NCBI RefSeq assembly: GCF_001050515.1
Contig: NZ_CAHS01000016.1
Location: forward strand, 109,218-173,217
DNA length: 64,000 nt
Source of the DNA: Erwinia piriflorinigrans CFBP 5888
Lineage (GTDB): Bacteria > Pseudomonadota > Gammaproteobacteria > Enterobacterales > Enterobacteriaceae
Direction of reading: 5' to 3'
This document shows, piece after piece, positions 21,661 to 28,886 of this stretch (positions within the stretch are counted from its first letter, which is position 1; the number at the start of each line of letters is the position of its first letter). The notes beneath the pieces are model-generated. The model searched no databases. It was not told the DNA's origin and saw only the letters and a program-made list of their open reading frames with translations. A program made the position numbers and the translations under genes.

Positions 21661-22143
21661 ATGACAAAGAAAAAAGCACATAAACCCGGTTCCGCTACCA
21701 TTGCCATGAATAAGCGCGCCCGCCACGAATACTTCATCGAAGAAGAGTTCGAAGCCGGACTTTCGCTACAGGGATGGGAAGTTAAATCTCTCCGTGCCGG
21801 CAAGGCCAACATCAGCGACAGTTATATACTGCTACGTGATGGCGAAGCTTTCCTGTTCGGTTCCACCTTCCAGCCGTTGAGCGTTGCATCATCACACATC
21901 GTGTGCGATCCGACCCGAAGCCGTAAGCTGCTTTTGAAGCAGCGTGAACTGGATACGCTAATTGGTAAAGCCAATCGTGATGGCTACACCATAGTGGCAC
22001 TCTCCATGTACTGGAAAAATGCCTGGGCTAAGCTCAAGATAGGCTTAGCAAAAGGTAAGAAAGAACACGACAAACGCGATGACATTAAAGATCGCGAATG
22101 GAAATTAGACAAAGCACGTATCATGAAGCACGCCAATCGCTAA
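21661..22143 (+). CDS. smpB: SsrA-binding protein SmpB
   Basis: 160 residues from the ATG at 21661, identical in length to E. coli SmpB. The core ([34 protein letters not shown]) and the basic tail ([18 protein letters not shown]) are diagnostic; the tail enters the empty mRNA channel during trans-translation. It lies 49 nt upstream of its RNA partner ssrA. Confidence 0.97.
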   Translation: MTKKKAHKPGSATIAMNKRARHEYFIEEEFEAGLSLQGWEVKSLRAGKANISDSYILLRDGEAFLFGSTFQPLSVASSHIVCDPTRSRKLLLKQRELDTLIGKANRDGYTIVALSMYWKNAWAKLKIGLAKGKKEHDKRDDIKDREWKLDKARIMKHANR

Positions 22144-22192
22144 CACACTGGTGCAAATGCCGCTTTTTATGATATAGTGCACGACAGTACTT

Positions 22193-22573
22193 GGGGCTGA
22201 TTCTGGATTCGACAGGATTTGCGAAGCCCTAGGAGCATGCCGAGGGGCGGTTGGCCTCGTTAAAAGCCGCAAAAAAATAGTCGCAAACGACGAAAACTTC
22301 GCACCTGCTGCTTTAGCAGCTTAATCAGCTTAATAAACTGAAGGTGTCCTCTCTCCCTAGCCTCCGCTCTTAGGACGGGGATCAAGAGAGGTCAAAACTA
22401 AAAGAGATCGCGTGGATGCCTTGCCTGGGGTTGAAGCGTTAAATCTAATCAGGCTAGTTTGTTAGTAGCGTGTCCGTTCGCAGCTAACCGGTGAATGTAA
22501 TAACTGGACTAAGCATGTAGTGCCGAAGGCGTAGTAATTCTGGACGCGGGTTCAACTCCCGCCAGCTCCACCA
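22193..22573 (+). ncRNA. ssrA: Transfer-messenger RNA (tmRNA)
   Basis: The 5' end (GGGGCTGATTCTGGATTCGA) and the 3' tRNA-like end (GGGTTCAACTCCCGCCAGCTCCACCA, split as T-arm and acceptor with encoded CCA) bracket a 381-nt gene, somewhat longer than the 363 nt of E. coli. The resume codon GCA is at 22283 and the tag ORF ends at TAA 22322-22324, encoding ANDENFAPAALAA. A TATAGT -10 element lies at 22173-22178. The RNA rescues stalled ribosomes together with SmpB. Its 3' end is a favoured island integration site, used here by a P4-type integrase. Confidence 0.97.
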
Positions 22574-22616
22574 AATTCTTCGAAGATGGTTCCAGAGCCA
22601 TCCATAGAAGTCCTGA

Positions 22617-22650
22617 AAACCCGCATGGTGTAAGCCTTGCGGGTTTTTTT
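22617..22650 (+). terminator. Intrinsic terminator of ssrA
   Basis: AAACCCGCA pairs with TGCGGGTTT and the stem is followed by a run of T, 44 nt after the encoded CCA. Confidence 0.85.
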
Positions 22651-22709
22651 GTGCCTCCAGTTTATCCCGCATAGTCTGAAATCAACTGATTAAATCCGGA
22701 CCTTTTAGG

Positions 22710-23291
22710 CACCTTAGAACGTTTGCCGCTGCTCCGCCCGGCGGCGCCCAATCTGACCTGGTCGATGGGTTTCGTCATGGACGCATTGGCAACCGGTCGC
22801 AGGATCAAGCGCCTTAACTACGAGGATGACTTCACGAAGGCATGTCTGACGGTCACCGTTGCCTTTGGGATTTCAGGCGTGCAGGTCACGCGTATTCTGG
22901 ACAGCATTGCGCTGTTTCGTGGCTATCCTGCGACGATAAGAACTGACCATGGGCCGGAGTTTACCTGCAGAGCACTTAACCAGCGGGCTTATGAGTATGG
23001 CGTGGAGCTGCGGCTTATCCAGCCCGGCAAGCCGACACAGAATGGATTTATTGAAAGTTTTATCGGACGCTTTCGCGATGAATGCCTGAATGAGCACGTG
23101 TACAGCGACGTCATTCATGCCAGAAAGAACATCAATGACTGGTGTCAGGATTATAACGAATGCCGCCCGCACTCCACGCTGAATTATCAGACGCCTTTTG
23201 AATTTGCAGCGGGTTGGAGAAAGGGTCATTCTGATAGTAAAGGATCTGACATTACTCACTGAGCGTTGTATCTAATCCTGGGGGCAGGTCA
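22710..23291 (+). mobile_element. Truncated IS3-family (IS407-group-like) insertion sequence
   Basis: The right end is intact: 23277-23291 reads CCTGGGGGCAGGTCA, the mirror of the TGACCTGCCCCC ends of this group. The left end and the whole of orfA are missing. The element abuts the remaining codons of a P4-type integrase at 23292. ATGT at 23292-23295 could be the 4-bp target duplication, but the other flank is lost. Confidence 0.75.
22723..23262 (+). pseudogene. IS3-family transposase OrfB, 5'-truncated
   Basis: About 179 residues of the C-terminal integrase-core domain of an IS3-family OrfB. RTDHGPEFTCRAL holds the second catalytic Asp, and NGFIESFIGRFRDECLNE holds the catalytic Glu. The first catalytic Asp, usually in WSMDF, reads Gly here (WSMGF), and the N-terminal half is missing. 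The protein should therefore be inactive. Related copies elsewhere in the genome cannot be excluded. Confidence 0.85.
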
Positions 23292-23428
23292 ATGTGATTG
23301 AGGCAGCATTAGCACATTCGGATAAAAATGAAGTAAGACGCGCTTATAATCGTTCTACTTATTTAGATAAGAGGTCAGAGTTAATGAATTGGTGGGGTTG
23401 TAAAGTTCCCCCTACCAATCCATATTGA
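23292..23428 (+). pseudogene. C-terminal remnant of a P4-type tyrosine integrase
   Basis: Read from 23294, 44 codons before a TGA give VIEAALAHSDKNEVRRAYNR, then STYLDKRSELMNWW. This is the conserved end of P4-family integrases, containing the LAH segment that precedes the C-terminal helices. The catalytic Arg, His and Tyr box, except this tail, is gone, replaced by the IS right end. Its place after ssrA in the same orientation matches the integrases of ssrA-borne islands such as CP4-57. Confidence 0.8.
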
Positions 23429-23445
23429 AATAAGAAAACTCATAC

Positions 23446-24855
23446 TTAGGAGTATGTTTTGAAAATCCCCCTAAGTATTTCGAAATGCTGTTCACCTAAT
23501 ACTGAAAACTCTTCAATCATTTGCATTAAAGTAGCCCTATCAATAATGAATATGTAAACCCCTTCATCCTTTGATATATTTTTAACTTTTCTGAGAAATC
23601 CTTTCTCAGCAGCATTTTCACAGAAAATCAGACCTATCTTTGAAGTACATGCATTAGCTTTTTGAAGAGTACTTTTGATGTGATTTATGTTCAATTTCTT
23701 TTCAGGATTTAGTATTTCTATTATTATCGATTCTGAATTAATGTTATAGACCGAAAAATCAAAAAAGAAACCTTTTTTAGCTTCATTTATGAGAGAGAAA
23801 CTATAGCATTCATCACCCTCACTAATTACTCGAGGATAAAATAAACTAGGATAAAGAATTGAAACTAATATCTTTTTATATGCGCTCGTGTAATTTACAA
23901 AATCGCCATTAGTTATGGATGAATTAAGAATATCCAATAGTTCTTTTATAGGGACAATCACGGGATCCTTACCCTGATCTAAATCACTGTGCGCAAGAGG
24001 GTTAGGCGGATTACTCTGCAAGCTTTTTTTATATTCTGTTAATGTATCAGGGAATTTAACTAGTTGTTCTTCAATAAAGCTTTTTGTCTGACCATACTTC
24101 TCGATAATGCTTTTAGTTGTGACAACTTCTTCCCCTTTAAGAACCTGAACCAATGCCGAACCAGAATTGATGAATTCTTTTTTCATTTCTGGGATAATAT
24201 GTCTCCTATACAAATCCCTGTGTGAATATATTATTTCATCTCGCGCAAGAATTTTAGGTATAAGAATAACCTCCTCACCTTCATAAATGGGCAAATGGTA
24301 TTTACCCTTAACCCATTTACTACTATCCTCATCCCAGACCTTAACACCTGAAACTCCTTTAGTTTCCACATTGTAAAATTCACATACATTTTTAGTATAC
24401 TCTATCAAAAAACCTTTCAAAATATTGCAAATGGAATCGGATATTCGATCATACCCAATTCCTGAAATAGTCAATGCTGTATCTTCAAGGTCAGTTAATA
24501 TACCTGAATTAGCTGCCTTACTGCCTTTCAGCGATGCCAATATATCTTCAGCTGTTTTTTCACCAAGAGCAGTCCCGGATGATTTTTTTGTTGAGTACCC
24601 TAAATGAAATGCATTCGACTCTCTCAAGGATGATAATAAATAACTGGCTTTATTTAAATCACCATGTTTTATAGATGCCATTATATCTGCGAAGTAATCT
24701 TGTAAAGCTAGTACTAAGCTTCGCCCCCACTGAGACTTAAGAGCCTTAATCATAGTTGGATCTAAAAAAAGCCTCAAATCGGTATGTAGGGGGATATCAA
24801 TAAAATCTAGTCCAACTTGTCGGCCATAAATTCCAAAAGCTTCTGAAAATTTCAT
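23446..24855 (-). CDS. Unrecognised AT-rich 469-residue protein with nuclease-like C-terminus
   Basis: Not recognised. No signal peptide or membrane span is visible, so it is probably cytoplasmic. The N-terminal segment LDFIDIPLHTDLRLFLDPTMI is strikingly acidic-hydrophobic. The C-terminal part (about 363-450) has alternating strands and helices: FFFDF, then SESIIIEILNPEKK, then IGLIFCENAAEKGFLRKV and EGVYIFIIDRATL. That layout resembles a restriction-endonuclease-like core with Asp366 and Glu380, although a standard ExK triplet is absent (EIL). The AT-rich codons contrast with the flanking core genes. Island position suggests a phage-defence or mobile-element role, but that is inference. AAGGAGTG lies 4-5 nt before the ATG, inside a long inverted repeat. 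Confidence 0.7.
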   Translation of the reverse strand: MKFSEAFGIYGRQVGLDFIDIPLHTDLRLFLDPTMIKALKSQWGRSLVLALQDYFADIMASIKHGDLNKASYLLSSLRESNAFHLGYSTKKSSGTALGEKTAEDILASLKGSKAANSGILTDLEDTALTISGIGYDRISDSICNILKGFLIEYTKNVCEFYNVETKGVSGVKVWDEDSSKWVKGKYHLPIYEGEEVILIPKILARDEIIYSHRDLYRRHIIPEMKKEFINSGSALVQVLKGEEVVTTKSIIEKYGQTKSFIEEQLVKFPDTLTEYKKSLQSNPPNPLAHSDLDQGKDPVIVPIKELLDILNSSITNGDFVNYTSAYKKILVSILYPSLFYPRVISEGDECYSFSLINEAKKGFFFDFSVYNINSESIIIEILNPEKKLNINHIKSTLQKANACTSKIGLIFCENAAEKGFLRKVKNISKDEGVYIFIIDRATLMQMIEEFSVLGEQHFEILRGIFKTYS

Positions 24856-24857
24856 GA

Positions 24858-24913
24858 AACACTCCTTTACTATAAAAATAAGAACTTTCTTATTTTTATA
24901 GTAAAGGAGTGTT
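24858..24913. repeat. 27-bp perfect inverted repeat sequestering a Shine-Dalgarno site
   Basis: Arms 24858-24884 and 24887-24913 are perfect reverse complements separated by 2 nt (CT). The repeat begins 2 nt upstream of the start codon of the minus-strand gene. The ribosome binding site AAGGAGTG lies wholly in the proximal arm and pairs with CACTCCTT of the distal arm. An mRNA starting farther upstream would fold into a closed hairpin, and the DNA could extrude a cruciform or bind a dimeric repressor. Confidence 0.9.
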
Positions 24914-25060
24914 GATCACAAGATCTTATGTATTGCATTGCGATGGCATCCTACATATTTCCTAACTTCAGGGATCCTCCCCTGCGCGCAATGCTACCCC
25001 GCTCCGCTACCCCTATCACGCCTATTTATCGTTTATGAAGGCAAGAGGAATCAGCACCCG

Positions 25061-25213
25061 ATGAGTCTGACGGCGTTCGGACAGGTGGTGTCTTAAACGC
25101 TGAATGAATACGAGATTGAGTTGCTGATGCGCAAGAGAAAGAACGACATCCAGATCAGCTTGGAGCTAAGTGAAGACGGAGAGGCCGACTGGCTGCCGTG
25201 CTGCGGTGCATAA
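25061..25213 (+). pseudogene. Short module copy 1, frame interrupted by one stop
   Basis: A 50-codon frame starts at the ATG at 25061 (MSLTAFGQVVS) and meets a TAA at 25094-25096. It then continues in the same frame as TLNEYEIELLMRKRKNDIQ and on to a stop at 25211-25213 after WLPCCGA. A diverged copy lies at 26327-26449. The family is not recognised. It looks like the remains of a small gene. Confidence 0.45.
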
Positions 25214-25559
25214 ATAATCCAATGAATACCAGCCCCGGCCTTTTTTTTTGAGTCTGACAGAAGAGACCAGGGAGTGTTAAAATGAGGTTTCGGTTTTGCA
25301 TTTGACCTGCTCAGAAGAGAGTGTACTTATTGAGCTAATATCGACGTAAAGTATGGGCCACCCCACACGCCCATACTTTTTAAATATGTATTTATCCTTC
25401 TTTTTTCTACTAAACATGAATATCAAATCTTTAATCAAAACCACTTCCCAGCCAAAAAAGAGCTAATTTAAAATCTAAAAAAACAAAAGTTATAAATTGA
25501 ATTTCTCTTCCAAAAATGATTATATAACAATAACTTTAACAAAATTCAAAGGTTACTAA
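25214..25559. other. AT-rich intergenic stretch
   Basis: Apart from the hairpin at 25348-25382 and a nine-T run near 25240 there is no gene that can be supported. The last 180 bp are very AT-rich and probably hold the promoter of the gene starting at 25560. Confidence 0.5.
25348..25382. terminator. Strong bidirectional terminator-like hairpin
   Basis: AAAGTATGGGC and GCCCATACTTT form a perfect 11-bp stem around a 10-nt loop, with T-rich sequence after it on both strands. It separates the short module from the membrane-protein gene. Confidence 0.7.
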
Positions 25560-26309
25560 ATGATATCCAACACAAAACAGGTCAAGAAATCATTAATAGC
25601 TATCATTATTGGCATTATCACCATAACAATTAGTGTAGTGGTTACATGGTTAGGAGCATTAAATAGCTTTTTTGATTTGTACAATAACATTACTGATAAA
25701 TTCTCTCAGCGCCAAGCAGAAGACAATCTGAATGCACTTTATACTGGCTCATCCATAAGATATATAGAATCAGTATTTGGCGTCCCTATACAAGAAAACC
25801 ATTCCGATGATGGAAAAGTGAATGAATATATTTATTCATTTAAGAAATTCTATCTTCAAGTTATTTATGACGATAAAAATAAAGTAATGTTATACGCAGT
25901 AACAAGTAAGGATAAAAATTTTCATCCAAAAATCCCTTATCTTGATGCTACTCTTGGTAATGTCTTTGATAGTTATGGAAAAGATATTGAATATTTCCAG
26001 TCCGGGTATTCATCTAAGTTTTATCAGTATGAAGAAGCACACTATTTAGGGAACCCCGGTAATTACAGGCATTTCTATCTTGCTTATAACCCTGCTGGGG
26101 TAGAGTACTCTAACTTGAACCCACTCCCAGATATGCACAATGACAATAACTCTCCGCCCAGAAAAAATGATTTAGTTAATTTCAGGTTGCATAACACGCC
26201 AAATACATTTGCTGTAGGTGACATCATGGGTTTGCCTAACGGGCCAGAGCTATATTATGGAATTGGAATTAACTATTTTGTAGCACGAGACATACCTGAT
26301 AAAGACTAG
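25560..26309 (+). CDS. Membrane-anchored hypothetical protein, ETEC_3214-type
   Basis: 249 residues. A hydrophobic segment near residues 12-35 (IAIIIGIITITISVVVTWLGAL) acts as an N-terminal anchor, with the rest probably periplasmic. SSIRYIESVFGVPIQ and FKKFYLQVIYDDKNKVMLYAVTS resemble a domain I recall as ETEC_3214 in enterobacterial accessory proteins. That match is from memory and the function is unknown. Codon use is AT-rich, unlike the core genes. It is flanked on both sides by copies of the short module, which suggests that it arrived as cargo of a duplicated or mobile segment. Confidence 0.6.
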   Translation: MISNTKQVKKSLIAIIIGIITITISVVVTWLGALNSFFDLYNNITDKFSQRQAEDNLNALYTGSSIRYIESVFGVPIQENHSDDGKVNEYIYSFKKFYLQVIYDDKNKVMLYAVTSKDKNFHPKIPYLDATLGNVFDSYGKDIEYFQSGYSSKFYQYEEAHYLGNPGNYRHFYLAYNPAGVEYSNLNPLPDMHNDNNSPPRKNDLVNFRLHNTPNTFAVGDIMGLPNGPELYYGIGINYFVARDIPDKD

Positions 26310-26326
26310 TTTTTCTCGAAGCTTTG

Positions 26327-26449
26327 ATGCAGATCATGAAAGATTACGAGATTGAACTGCCGAAGCGTAAAATAACGAATTGTATCCAGACCGACATGGT
26401 ATTGAGTGAGAACAGAAAGATTGACCAGATTTCAAGCTTAGATGCATAA
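26327..26449 (+). CDS. Short module copy 2, 40-residue ORF
   Basis: ATG at 26327, stop TAA at 26447-26449, product starting MQIMKDYEIELPKRKITNCI. It aligns without gaps to the second half of copy 1 (EYEIELL.KRK..N.IQ...LSE). Product and function are unknown, and no good ribosome binding site is seen. It may be another relic of the same small gene. Confidence 0.35.
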   Translation: MQIMKDYEIELPKRKITNCIQTDMVLSENRKIDQISSLDA

Positions 26450-27320
26450 GGCATGTGATAAATGCCAAACAGGCCTCGGCCAGATTTTTTACGCCTAAAA
26501 GCGAATAGTTTTCACCCTAGGTGAAGAGTACCCACTCAAGCAACTATCACTTAACTTATTGATAATATCAATAAAAAATCGAAAGGGTGAACGCTTTTTC
26601 ATAAATTCATTTTTAATGAGAACTCTTTCACACTAAAGAGTCACGTTACTATCTTTAATAATTTTAACCGACTACAGAGACTGTCAACCTTTGTAACTTT
26701 CTATGCGTAGCCACTAACTATCAACCTGCTGACAAGCCACTGACGAAACGGCATTGGTATAATTTTAGGTATACAGGTCGAAGTTGAATTCACAAAAATT
26801 TAAGTACAAAAAATTTCCATAAAAATTCAGATTCCGCCAGCCTTAATAACGGATATACGTCAGAAAACCGCATCAATTCAGCGCTTGCACAGCGCGAGAC
26901 GTCCATATATGACACACTGAATTTAACCACCAGAACTGCGCTTGTATGCCCAACTCAGTTCAGGTCCCCCAATGAATAAAAGACATTTTGCTGCGGAGCT
27001 CAAACAGGAATCTATTCAGTAAGTTGTTGTTCAAAACTCAACTGTCGCTGAAGCAGCCAAAGCTATGGATGTTGCCCTCCCGACAATAACCCGCCAGGTC
27101 TGGCAGTTCCGGGATTAACGACAGGGTAAGACACCAAAAACCCCTCCCCTCACCCCGAACAAACTCAAATAAGTGAGTGAAATAAAAAACCACAAGCATC
27201 TGAAATATAGAATAAAACAGTCAAAAACACCAACTGATACACATCAATCATAATACCATATCGAAATTATTAGGTTTTTATGTATGATTAACATTTATTT
27301 TTCACTTTAGACAAATACCA
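26450..27320. other. Gene-poor stretch with an IS relic
   Basis: Holds a 15-bp palindrome TTCACC-CTA-GGTGAA at 26511-26525, a second GGGTGAA 60 nt later, a hairpin ACTCTTT/AAAGAGT near 26622-26641 and the IS orfA relic at 26972-27172. No intact gene is supported. Confidence 0.5.
26972..27172 (+). pseudogene. Relic of IS3-family OrfA (transposase helix-turn-helix subunit)
   Basis: From the ATG at 26972 the frame reads MNKRHFAAELKQESIQ, then TAA, then VVVQNSTVAEAAKAMDVALP and TITRQVWQFRD, then a second stop. It goes on to KTPKTPPLTPNKLK and ends at 27172. This is the order of a helix-turn-helix OrfA of the IS3 family. Two in-frame stops and the absence of orfB make it dead. Confidence 0.7.
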
Positions 27321-28238
27321 ATGATGCAATTAATCACCCGTTTCACTTCTGGATGGAAAAAAGGTACAGAAGATGATTATAGCTTGTGCTACAGCCTGTA
27401 CGGTGGCAGCTTTATCACGCATCCAGACGTACTGTTGTTCCTGCAAAACCGTCTGAAGTGTAAACCAACGTACTATGTTAAACGTGACAAAGATGACAAT
27501 CTATTAGGGGGGTTCTGCACCTGGAACAACAGTTTTGCTGCAACGGGCAGCGAGGCTCAAAAATCGGGCATCGATTTTTATCCCCTTAACCGGGATGAAA
27601 TCATTTTGCCTTTGCACTCTGATTTAAAAACATCCCTGCCTGTTCGAAGCAAAATACTTTCGTCGTTGAACTGCGATAAAATAAGAAATGCCACTTTACG
27701 CTTTAACAGTCAACGCGCTATTTGTTTGGCGAAAGGATGTGGCGAAGATGGCTATTCTGCGTCAACAAAGAGCAGTCGGCGTAGGGAGTTAAAACGTTTC
27801 CTCAATGCAGGTGGCCAGTATCTCGACCAGTCTCGATTTTCACCTGAAGAGCTCACGAATATACACTGTGGTCTGTACGAAAAACGCTGGGGACATATGC
27901 CGGGGAATAAAAAAGAAATACTCGATATGCTGATGACTTTGCGAGAAATGTTCTTCGGATACGTGTTGCTGTTGGATGGAAAACCCTGTGCATTCCAGCT
28001 GATTACTAAGGCAGAGAGTCCCGAATGGATATGTTTTGATTATGTTAATGGTGGATACGACCGGCTGCAAGACTCATTCTGCCCGGGCACTATCGTTACC
28101 TGGCTGAATGTTAATTCAGCATACGATTTATGCTCCTCACAGGGTAAGACAATGCGCTACTCATTTGGAAAGCCAACGGCAGACTATAAGGACAGATGGT
28201 GCTATCGCTCTCCACTGGGCCGGGTGCTGGCGATATGA
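27321..28238 (+). CDS. mig-14: Mig-14 family protein (antimicrobial-peptide resistance)
   Basis: 305 residues. The GNAT-like fold of Mig-14 is recognisable from YGGSFITHPDVLLFLQ, LNRDEIILPLHSDLK, ATLRFNSQRAICLA, LYEKRWGHMPGNKKE and the C-terminal MRYSFGKPTADYKDRWCYRSP. In Salmonella mig-14 is PhoP-dependent, associates with the inner membrane and contributes to resistance to cationic antimicrobial peptides in macrophages. A weak PhoP-box-like direct repeat lies 40-60 nt upstream, but the evidence is thin. The gene stands alone in the island, and the likely role here is resistance to host or competitor peptides. Confidence 0.78.
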   Translation: MMQLITRFTSGWKKGTEDDYSLCYSLYGGSFITHPDVLLFLQNRLKCKPTYYVKRDKDDNLLGGFCTWNNSFAATGSEAQKSGIDFYPLNRDEIILPLHSDLKTSLPVRSKILSSLNCDKIRNATLRFNSQRAICLAKGCGEDGYSASTKSSRRRELKRFLNAGGQYLDQSRFSPEELTNIHCGLYEKRWGHMPGNKKEILDMLMTLREMFFGYVLLLDGKPCAFQLITKAESPEWICFDYVNGGYDRLQDSFCPGTIVTWLNVNSAYDLCSSQGKTMRYSFGKPTADYKDRWCYRSPLGRVLAI

Positions 28239-28310
28239 GTCTTCATTTATAGTTAGAACAACTGCCTTCAGGCATAATATCTCCTGCGATGATAAAACAA
28301 GGATATGTTT

Positions 28311-28676
28311 ATGTTTTTGAAAATTATACTGCCATTATTAATAACTCTTCCCGCTTGTATGATGACGAATGCCTCTGCTGTCACGCCAGACTTTGGTTAC
28401 AAAGCGCCTGAACCCTCCCCCTCTCCGGCGCCATTAACAGACCCATTCGATCGCAATCAGCACTCCTCTCCCTCACTTCATTGGAAGGTGTCCGAGCCGA
28501 AAGCACAAATCAGGATGACTTCTGAATGCAATACTTCTGGTTGCCGTTACCTCCCAAATACCCGTAGGGCATTACCTAAAACGCATCAACTGCGTCAGAA
28601 TGACCCTTTTTCAGCAGATCACAGCGGGGAGGGTAGTATGGGAATAACATTTGATTTCAGCGATAACAATAATTAG
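28311..28676 (+). CDS. Small secreted protein of unknown function
   Basis: 121 residues from the ATG at 28311, chosen because ACAAGGA sits 7 nt upstream; an ATG two codons earlier is too close. A signal peptide (MFLKIILPLLITLPACMMTNASA) is clear. The predicted mature protein is rich in Pro and Ser (EPSPSPAPL) with two Cys near ECNTSGC, and ends GSMGITFDFSDNN. It resembles nothing I can name. It follows mig-14 by 72 nt and may be cotranscribed. Confidence 0.55.
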   Translation: MFLKIILPLLITLPACMMTNASAVTPDFGYKAPEPSPSPAPLTDPFDRNQHSSPSLHWKVSEPKAQIRMTSECNTSGCRYLPNTRRALPKTHQLRQNDPFSADHSGEGSMGITFDFSDNNN

Positions 28677-28776
28677 TGCGAACGTAGTATCTTTTCCGAT
28701 GCAGTCTGAATATCGTCAGTTTTTTTACAATGGCAGGTGATGAAGGGGCTTTAACGAAAAAATGGTTGTCAGAAAA

Positions 28777-28841
28777 ACAGGATGGTCTTCATGCTGTCGG
28801 CACAATATTCACATTGTGCCGAAGCAAAAAAACCATCCTGT
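28777..28841. repeat. Nested palindromic element
   Basis: Outer arms ACAGGATGGT (28777-28786) and ACCATCCTGT (28832-28841) are perfect reverse complements. They enclose a second perfect 10-bp stem, TCGGCACAAT and ATTGTGCCGA (28797-28822, 6-nt loop). It lies between convergent genes. It could act as a bidirectional terminator or be a miniature inverted-repeat element. Confidence 0.7.
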
Positions 28842-28886
28842 CAGTCAGCCGCTACCGGGAATATTAAACAGCGGTAAACGTTGAAT

